From Anoxynatronum buryatiense (lineage in GTDB: Bacteria; Bacillota; Clostridia; Peptostreptococcales; Tindalliaceae), in the NCBI RefSeq assembly GCF_900182905.1, contig NZ_FXUF01000016.1, forward strand, positions 33,092 through 97,091: 64,000 bases of DNA, written 5' to 3'. Shown piece after piece: positions 60,373 through 64,000 of this stretch (its first letter is position 1; each line of letters opens with the position of its first letter). Both the position numbers and the translations under genes were made by a program. A model generated the notes under the pieces. It had not been told where the DNA came from and did no database searches. It was given only the letters and a program-made list of their open reading frames with translations.

Positions 60373-61473
60373 TTAACGCGAATACTCCCATTCGTAACCT
60401 GTTAAGGCTGCTGCCCGCTGAAGTATCGTCACCATACCATCAACTTTTCCGGCACTTTCAGCAATACGCAGTGCTGAATCTGCTTTGGATTCAAAAACAG
60501 CCATCCAAATTTGATCAATATCTGCTTTGGTGAACTCAACAAACTCATTTCCAGTCTTTTCAACCACCATTGCCACATCGTCCGCAATTTCATCAGTGTA
60601 TAGCCCGCCGGAATATTGCTGCGTCTCTTGTGCTGCGGCTTGTATGATTTCTCTTTGTCCTTCTGACAACCCGTTCCACCAGTCCAGGTTGACCGTGAAA
60701 AAGTTGCCTGCTGTGTAAGTGCCATCCAACGCCCAATATGGTGCCGGTTCATACCAGCTCATTGCCACCATTGGCTTAAGTGCCATTTGTGTCGCATCAA
60801 CAAGTCCCCGACCAAGCGCATCATATGTTTCAGGCGGAAACAGGGATGTCACCTGAAATCCAAGATGCTCAAACATAGCAGCATCCATATTTCCGAAAGA
60901 AGATGATCCTCTGACTAGAGAATCCAAATCATCAAAATCGTATTTTGCACAAAAAGCATTGGCACCGCCTGCAATGACATTAAGATATTTAATCCCTAAC
61001 GCTTCGGCTTCTCCCTGAATAAGCGCTGAGGTTTCGGCATTTTTAAATACCAGATCATCGAAATATTCCAATGCAACTTCTGGTCCACCTGGTGCAAATC
61101 CTGGAAACGCAAGATATGTAACCGTGTTCAGATGTGGCATATGTGCCAAAGCGACCATGTCCACAGCGTTGTCAATGACCGCATCCAATTCATCCTGTGC
61201 AGTAAAAAGCGTTCCCCCCCAGTAAGTTTGAACAGTGATCGCACCTTCTGAAAGAACTCCAACCTGATCGGCGAAGAAGCTCAACAGCTCTCCACCCGTT
61301 TCTGTTTGCTGAAAAGTTGAACTCAACCGAATCTCAAGGGGTTCTACCGCATTGGCATTTTCGCTTTTGGGTTGAACAGTTGGTTCCGATCTGTCTGCCG
61401 TCCCACTGCATCCACTGACCAGCAGCCCTACACATAATAGTGTTACTGTGATTAATCTTCTTTTCATTTTCAT
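60373..61473 (-). CDS. dctP: TRAP transporter substrate-binding lipoprotein (DctP)
   Basis: 366 residues. A lipoprotein signal with lipobox LLVSGC (residues about 16-21), then the DctP fold: IRLSSTFQQTETGGELLSFF, YWGGTLFTAQDELDAVIDNA, MALKPMVAMSWY and GLSEGQREIIQAAAQETQQY. In this family an Arg that binds carboxylates usually lies mid-protein; here no clear match was fixed. It captures an organic acid outside the membrane for DctQM. AGGAGGG is seven bases before ATG. It lies downstream of dctM. Confidence 0.88.
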   Translation of the reverse strand: MKMKRRLITVTLLCVGLLVSGCSGTADRSEPTVQPKSENANAVEPLEIRLSSTFQQTETGGELLSFFADQVGVLSEGAITVQTYWGGTLFTAQDELDAVIDNAVDMVALAHMPHLNTVTYLAFPGFAPGGPEVALEYFDDLVFKNAETSALIQGEAEALGIKYLNVIAGGANAFCAKYDFDDLDSLVRGSSSFGNMDAAMFEHLGFQVTSLFPPETYDALGRGLVDATQMALKPMVAMSWYEPAPYWALDGTYTAGNFFTVNLDWWNGLSEGQREIIQAAAQETQQYSGGLYTDEIADDVAMVVEKTGNEFVEFTKADIDQIWMAVFESKADSALRIAESAGKVDGMVTILQRAAALTGYEWEYSR

Positions 61474-61533
61474 CTCATGCCCTCCTCATGTTCTAATTGA
61501 TACGCCGCAACCTTTCCTTTCATATGGTCATTG

Positions 61534-62892
61534 CTAATTGAATCCAGGAATTCCCATTAAGCGAGGCACAAACGTTACAATTTGAGGAAATAATCCTATA
61601 AGAATTACCACCGTGACTTCTGTCAGAAAATATGGTGTTACTCCTTTAAATATTTCCGATGGATTGACTCTCAGCGCATTGGCCGTTGCAAAAACGTTCA
61701 TGCCAACAGGTGGTGTTAACCCAGCTATTTCTGTCATAAAACACAATGCAATGACCAGCACGTAGGGGTTATATCCGATATCCGTCAGAATCGGAAATAC
61801 AATTGGAACCGTTATAATAATGATCGATACAATATCCATCACAGATCCACAAAGTATATAAAGAAGCATTACAAGCATAAATATAATAAATGGAGGTGCA
61901 TTCACATTTGAAATAGCTACCGATATATAGCTGGCCAGTTGGGTATCTGCAATGAACCGCCCAAATATTTGTCCTCCTATGATAATTGGAAAAATCCCCG
62001 CTTCCATGACAGCTGCATCCCAAATACTATGGCAAATTTTTTTAAATGGAACACGTTTTATCAACGCATAGATGCAAATTACTGTTGCCCCAATAGCTCC
62101 TGCCACGGTCGCCGTAAACCAGCCCGCCAAGGTACCTCCCATAATAAGTCCAAAGAGGCATACAATTGGCACCAATAACTTGAGTGATTTGATTTTCTTA
62201 TTAAAGCTTATCTTTTCACCGCCACCAGGCGGCAAGGTGCCTGGTTTAAATCTTCCAATGAGATATACAGTTATACCAAGTGCCACCATCGTAAATATTC
62301 CAAGACCAATGCCTCCCATTAATGCTGATCCAACCGATAAGGTAATGTTCTGCCCTTTATAAATTAATGGCGAAGGCGCAATCAGACAAAACATAATGAT
62401 ACCCATTGATGGGGGAATCAGTGTTGAAAGTGCACCAGATGCAGCAATACATCCAAGAGAATACCTTTTGCAATAACCCGCTTCTTCCAATTCTGGAAGT
62501 GCCAGCTTTCCAAATACAATATTCCCTGCAATCGAAGAGCCTGAACAGGCACCAAACACAGCATTCGCGCCAATGACCGTATACAGCAGCCCTCCTTTAA
62601 TCCGTCCTAAAAAGGCCTTCATTGATGTAAATGCACCTCGTGCGATCCCCGTTTCTCCAGTCAACCCTCCCAACAGCATAAACATGGGAAGTACTGCATA
62701 GTTATAGTTTGCTCCAAGGTTAAACGGCGCATTGGTAAATTGTGTAATAGCCATGGTCATATCCCCGCTGTACAAGACCGCAAATCCTCCAAGTGAAGCT
62801 ACCATCATAGATACAAAAATGGGCACCCCTACAAATACCATTAGCATCATGCCAAGAAAGGTGATGATACCCACTATCCAAGGGTCAATCAT
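61534..62892 (-). CDS. dctM: TRAP transporter large permease (DctM)
   Basis: 452 residues with about 12 membrane helices. Motifs: GVPIFVSMMVASLGGFAVLY, ACSGSSIAGNIVFGKLALPE and GLTPPVGMNVFATANALR, all standard for DctM. It imports the substrate with sodium. The first codon overlaps the dctQ stop (ATGA). Confidence 0.93.
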   Translation of the reverse strand: MIDPWIVGIITFLGMMLMVFVGVPIFVSMMVASLGGFAVLYSGDMTMAITQFTNAPFNLGANYNYAVLPMFMLLGGLTGETGIARGAFTSMKAFLGRIKGGLLYTVIGANAVFGACSGSSIAGNIVFGKLALPELEEAGYCKRYSLGCIAASGALSTLIPPSMGIIMFCLIAPSPLIYKGQNITLSVGSALMGGIGLGIFTMVALGITVYLIGRFKPGTLPPGGGEKISFNKKIKSLKLLVPIVCLFGLIMGGTLAGWFTATVAGAIGATVICIYALIKRVPFKKICHSIWDAAVMEAGIFPIIIGGQIFGRFIADTQLASYISVAISNVNAPPFIIFMLVMLLYILCGSVMDIVSIIIITVPIVFPILTDIGYNPYVLVIALCFMTEIAGLTPPVGMNVFATANALRVNPSEIFKGVTPYFLTEVTVVILIGLFPQIVTFVPRLMGIPGFN

Positions 62893-63446
62893 AATTCTTC
62901 ACCTCTTTTGTCAGACTTGATTGCAAATTCTCTGATGATAGACCAAAAGAAAGTAAATGAAAGCATTGCGAATCCCACCGCTAGAATCATAGCAAACGGC
63001 CACAGGGGGAATCCGACTCCAGAAATGGAACTCATCTGATTTCGCATTTTGAATCGTGTCATTTGAACAAATCCCCGCTGACTAATAAACGCACAAATAG
63101 CCATTCCACAGATATTTCCAAAGGTATTGAATATCTTTTGAACTTCTTTGGGAAACTTGCATGACAGTAAATCAATTTTCGTATGCCCTCTTTCTAAGGT
63201 GACATGGGCCGCAGCTAAAAATACAACTGGAATATGTAAATACTGTATTATTTCAGTGGATGCAGGCACCCCACTGACAGAAAACCCCCACATTCGCAGC
63301 TTTTCTCCCAGTACATTGAAAAAAGCCACAAGCATAATGCCTATCAGGCAAATACCCGATAAATAGGAAATGCCTTTGATCGTTTTTTCTATCACTTTGT
63401 CTGCTTTTTCAAACACCACACCCATCGACTTCAATTTTTTCTTCAC
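62889..63446 (-). CDS. dctQ: TRAP transporter small permease (DctQ)
   Basis: 185 residues, four membrane helices (ISYLSGICLIGIMLVAFFNV, IPVVFLAAAHVTLERGHTKI, and two near the end). The HVTLERGHTKIDLL segment is the conserved DctQ motif. It forms the membrane complex with DctM. First gene of dctQ-dctM-dctP and the OYE gene, all on the minus strand. Confidence 0.9.
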   Translation of the reverse strand: MKKKLKSMGVVFEKADKVIEKTIKGISYLSGICLIGIMLVAFFNVLGEKLRMWGFSVSGVPASTEIIQYLHIPVVFLAAAHVTLERGHTKIDLLSCKFPKEVQKIFNTFGNICGMAICAFISQRGFVQMTRFKMRNQMSSISGVGFPLWPFAMILAVGFAMLSFTFFWSIIREFAIKSDKRGEEL

Positions 63447-64000
63447 CGCCTTTATCCTATGTCAACTTTTCCACCCTATGCCCTGTGTTCATTTCTCTGT
63501 TCACCTCTGCGAAAGACAATCGCTACCATCAAGTTGTACCCGCCTCCCTACCTTTCATATTTGCAGCTTCCACATACGTCATGTTATGAAATCTGTCTAT
63601 TGCAATTGTTCACTATCATCGTGTTAACGTTTTCATCGTTGGGCAAAAAACAACAGCCTTCCAGTCTCAATACCCGCCGCAAGATCTTGTTAATTTTAAA
63701 ACGTTCTTCACGAGTTCTCTTACACTTTTATGGAACCCATTTTAATTAACACAATGTGGATTGTAAAATTCGGAATATGCATCGATTGTACTTTGGGTGA
63801 TCTGTTGCTAATTTAGTACTTCTAAAAATAGTGCATCACCAACTGCTTTCTTAATTCACAAAAGTGATTCGCATTATATGTTCAATAGCGTCGTTAATGT
63901 TATTTACTCAACTTTCCCACCCAAGGGAAAGCATAAAACCTAGAAAAATATTTAATAAACATTCATAAAAAACATATAGAGAACCCCCTGTAAGTGGTAT
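63447..64000. promoter_or_regulatory. AT-rich region upstream of the TRAP operon
   Basis: About 550 bases with no supported gene; it must contain the operon promoter on the minus strand. No riboswitch, operator repeat or divergent start was recognised before the window ends. Confidence 0.5.

Overview
The window looks like chromosomal DNA of an anaerobic, Gram-positive, low-to-mid GC member of the Clostridia. The basis is a SigI/RsgI pair, a GlgC/GlgD glycogen operon, a YerC-type TrpR homologue, LPXTG sorting signals, cyclic-di-GMP-I (GEMM-I) riboswitches, AGGAGG ribosome sites, a tungsten-type aldehyde:ferredoxin oxidoreductase and a NuoE/NuoF/NuoG-like flavin and iron-sulfur complex. The genus cannot be named from the sequence alone. 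No rRNA, tRNA or CRISPR array was found.

Layout. 0-2.2 kb: end of an aldehyde:ferredoxin oxidoreductase gene, its MoaD/ThiS-like partner, and a baeRF-like protein. 2.3-5.4 kb: a Cache-only membrane sensor and the sigI-rsgI operon; RsgI carries seven HPVFxxxPG repeats and an Asn/Ser tail. 5.7-14.2 kb: a cell-surface locus with two paralogous SARP/BTAD regulators whose C-termini look like degenerate GGDEF domains, a small LPXTG protein, a sortase, a large LPXTG protein with a Glu-Asp-Pro stalk, and an exported transglutaminase. The transglutaminase gene lies behind two tandem c-di-GMP-I riboswitches and the large surface protein behind a third. These parts fit a single c-di-GMP-responsive surface-display system. 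14.7-20.2 kb: an AT-richer island with an aldehyde dehydrogenase, an iron-type alcohol dehydrogenase, a DUF1097-like membrane protein, a decayed IS256 transposase and a PucR-type regulator. 20.4-27.7 kb: a mobile-element graveyard. The 3' end (domains V/VI) and the 5' end of group II intron sequence lie at opposite edges in the same orientation. Between them are IS3-like, IS1182 and IS66 fragments, an HTH/membrane-protein pair, and an apparently intact recombinase-in-trio (RIT) element with perfect 89-bp inverted repeats sitting inside the IS66 transposase gene. An IS1634-like fragment flanks the intron 5' end.

27.9-33.8 kb: a three-gene operon for a NuoE-, NuoF- and (GltD+NuoG)-like complex, best explained as an electron-bifurcating ferredoxin/NAD(H)/NADP(H) transhydrogenase of the Sporomusa Stn type. 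33.9-40.5 kb: aromatic amino acid operon aroF-tyrA-aroA-pheA-aroC-aroB (minus strand) behind a 600-bp leader with an intrinsic terminator. 41-43.6 kb: a PHP phosphoesterase, aspartate kinase and YerC. 43.6-52 kb: glycogen operon glgC-glgD-glgA-glgP-GH13 (minus strand), without a branching enzyme. 52.5-56.6 kb: an ACT protein, homoserine dehydrogenase, homoserine kinase, a small membrane protein and asparaginase. 56.8-58.2 kb: a MATE exporter. 58.3-63.4 kb: a TRAP transporter (DctQ-DctM-DctP) followed by an Old Yellow Enzyme/FAD oxidoreductase, probably an uptake-and-reduction module for an organic acid.

Where an upstream start codon lacked a well-spaced ribosome site, the start was moved to the first codon that has one; each case is noted.
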